From assembly GCF_019209835.1 (NCBI RefSeq), contig NZ_JAHUTS010000003.1, positions 62,001 through 126,000 on the forward strand: 64,000 nucleotides of DNA. The letters run 5' to 3'. The position numbers were made by a program, and so were the translations under genes. The notes under the pieces are model-generated. The model had not been told where the DNA came from. It did no database searches and worked only from the letters and a program-made list of their open reading frames with translations. This document shows positions 63,147 to 64,000 of this stretch, in pieces. The stretch comes from Enterovibrio paralichthyis. GTDB taxonomy: Bacteria > Pseudomonadota > Gammaproteobacteria > Enterobacterales > Vibrionaceae. Numbering within the stretch: the stretch's first letter is position 1; every line of letters begins with the position of its first letter.

Positions 63147-63175
63147 CAATCAGGCCGCGAGCGGCCTGATTGTGT
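63147..63175. terminator. Bidirectional terminator between hppD and the PilZ gene
   Basis: 11-bp stem CAATCAGGCCG (63147-63157) / CGGCCTGATTG (63162-63172), CGAG loop; T on the minus side (GGTTTTTAG) and TGTTTATA on the plus side. Confidence 0.8.
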
Positions 63176-63856
63176 TTATACCTCAAGGGATTTGTCGTTA
63201 GCGCGCAAATCAAACAGGAACTGGTAAAACAACTCTTTTCGCAGGGTCAGTTCGCTGCTGTCGAATCGGATCCCGGCTTTGGGAATAGAGGCGTCATTGT
63301 TCACCCCCACCACTTTACCCGTCAGCTTCCCGGTCAGATCGCTGCCGTACTCAAGGTTCAGGGTCAGGGTTTCATCTTCAAAAAACAGGTGGTCGTCCGC
63401 CTTGGCTTCCAGACAGCAGCCGGAAACGGAATAATCAATCATCACGCCGGTAAAGTTGCCGGTGTCACTTTCGATTTGCATTGATAGCTTGGTATCCAGT
63501 CGCGGCTCCTGACGGATCTGGCGGTGTGCCACGTTTTCAGGGATAGAGACAATCAGCAGGCGGATAGGTTTTTGAATGACACCCATCACCAAAGACCGAA
63601 AGGCGATGACATCCCTGAATTCACTGTCGGTAATGGCCCGGATAATAAGTTCGTTGTTGGGTATGAAGAAGCGTTCAAGATTCGGTGTGCTCCCTGAGGG
63701 GCGGTCAATCAGCAAGAACTGATCTTTGCGGTAACCCACCAAACGCGAGTTGACCTGCATTTTTTTAGGGTCGTCAGCCAACTCCAGATTCAGCCTCGCG
63801 CCAACGGAAAGTAACCGGTAAAAACTGTCGGACGATTCTGTCTTGATGGTTTTCAT
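63176..63856 (-). CDS. PilZ-domain c-di-GMP receptor protein (YcgR-like layout)
   Basis: Protein of 226 aa. The N-terminal ~105 residues form a YcgR-like beta-barrel domain (RLNLELADDPKKMQVNSRLVGYRKDQFLLIDRPS). The C-terminal PilZ domain has RQEPR (115-119) and DYSVSG (141-146), the RxxxR and D/NxSxxG nucleotide-binding motifs, both intact. It should bind cyclic di-GMP and alter motility or surface behaviour. Its neighbour downstream is hppD, convergent, so no target partner is evident from context. Confidence 0.9.
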   Translation of the reverse strand: MKTIKTESSDSFYRLLSVGARLNLELADDPKKMQVNSRLVGYRKDQFLLIDRPSGSTPNLERFFIPNNELIIRAITDSEFRDVIAFRSLVMGVIQKPIRLLIVSIPENVAHRQIRQEPRLDTKLSMQIESDTGNFTGVMIDYSVSGCCLEAKADDHLFFEDETLTLNLEYGSDLTGKLTGKVVGVNNDASIPKAGIRFDSSELTLRKELFYQFLFDLRANDKSLEV

Positions 63857-63908
63857 GGCGGGAATGGCTCCTGTGTTTTCCTGGCGCTAAAGCGTGACGA
63901 AAAGTGGT

Positions 63909-64000
63909 TATCGGTAATGATTGATAATAGTGTCCAATTCACCATTGGCCTTCATTTCGCCCAGCCGTTTTTCCATAAACTGCTGAATGTCACTATCCAA
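63909..64000 (-). CDS. C-terminal end of a family 3 solute-binding protein (partial)
   Basis: The last 30 codons of a minus-strand gene cut by the window edge; stop at 63909-63911. It reads FMEKRLGEMKANGELDTIIN then HYR. This resembles the C-terminus of family 3 extracellular solute-binding proteins (amino acid importers), where a helix with KANGELDxI ends the chain. Only a short segment, so assignment is moderate. Upstream of the PilZ gene on the same strand, about 52 bp apart. Confidence 0.55.

Overview
The window looks like part of a Vibrionaceae genome, most likely from the Grimontia/Enterovibrio side of the family. This rests on protein resemblance and gene order: an AraC-type regulator next to putA-putP, a VCA0849-type type I secretion target, a fused OlsF acyltransferase, AlaE, a Vibrio-type HPPD, and two short inverted-repeat elements of a kind common in marine gammaproteobacteria. 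It is inference, not a database match. Most of the window has uniform, fairly GC-balanced coding sequence. The exception is about 42.2-44.6 kb, which is clearly AT-rich and looks acquired. No tRNA, rRNA, CRISPR array, complete insertion sequence or prophage is visible.

Layout. 0.2-2.1 kb: periplasmic SUMF1-fold/PEGA protein (minus). 2.8-9.2 kb: proline utilisation (AraC regulator, bifunctional PutA, a separate gene for the PutA C-terminal domain, PutP). 9.5-12.8 kb: a LapA-like type I secreted adhesin with a candidate LapG cleavage motif. 12.8-23.7 kb: housekeeping and unknown genes (YieH-like phosphatase, FAH-family hydrolase, DUF1415, CreA, AlaE, DUF3297, YehS, RhlE-type helicase, VOC protein, phytase-like esterase). 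24.0-28.1 kb: a six-gene run of PepSY protein, small membrane protein, response regulator, histidine kinase, SDR and a divergent MsrA. 28.1-34.1 kb: a 270-bp palindromic element, rhodanese, MltC and a very large degenerate GGDEF/EAL protein. 34.4-39.8 kb: DedA, ATP-grasp, DinB-like and NRDE/TANGO2-like genes packed as one operon, then a YHS protein and OlsF. 39.8-42.2 kb: envelope proteins. 42.5-43.9 kb: AT-rich island with a secreted metzincin-like protease. 44.6-47.8 kb: three-gene outer-membrane operon. 47.9-49.7 kb: DgkA, DUF2059 and glutaredoxin. 49.8-58.6 kb: a beta-galactoside uptake and hydrolysis regulon (LacZ, GalR-type repressor, complete ABC importer). 58.8-64 kb: small unknown proteins, EamA exporter, AraC regulator, DUF2750, HPPD, PilZ protein and the tail of a solute-binding protein.

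How the parts work together. The put cluster imports proline and oxidises it to glutamate. The galactoside cluster imports a beta-galactoside and cleaves it inside the cell under a GalR-like repressor whose probable operators sit between the divergent arms. Three features point to cyclic-di-GMP control of the surface: the LapA-like adhesin, the PilZ protein and the degenerate GGDEF/EAL protein. The most unusual parts are the split PutA lid domain, the DedA/ATP-grasp/DinB/NRDE operon, the divergent MsrA and the two inverted-repeat elements.
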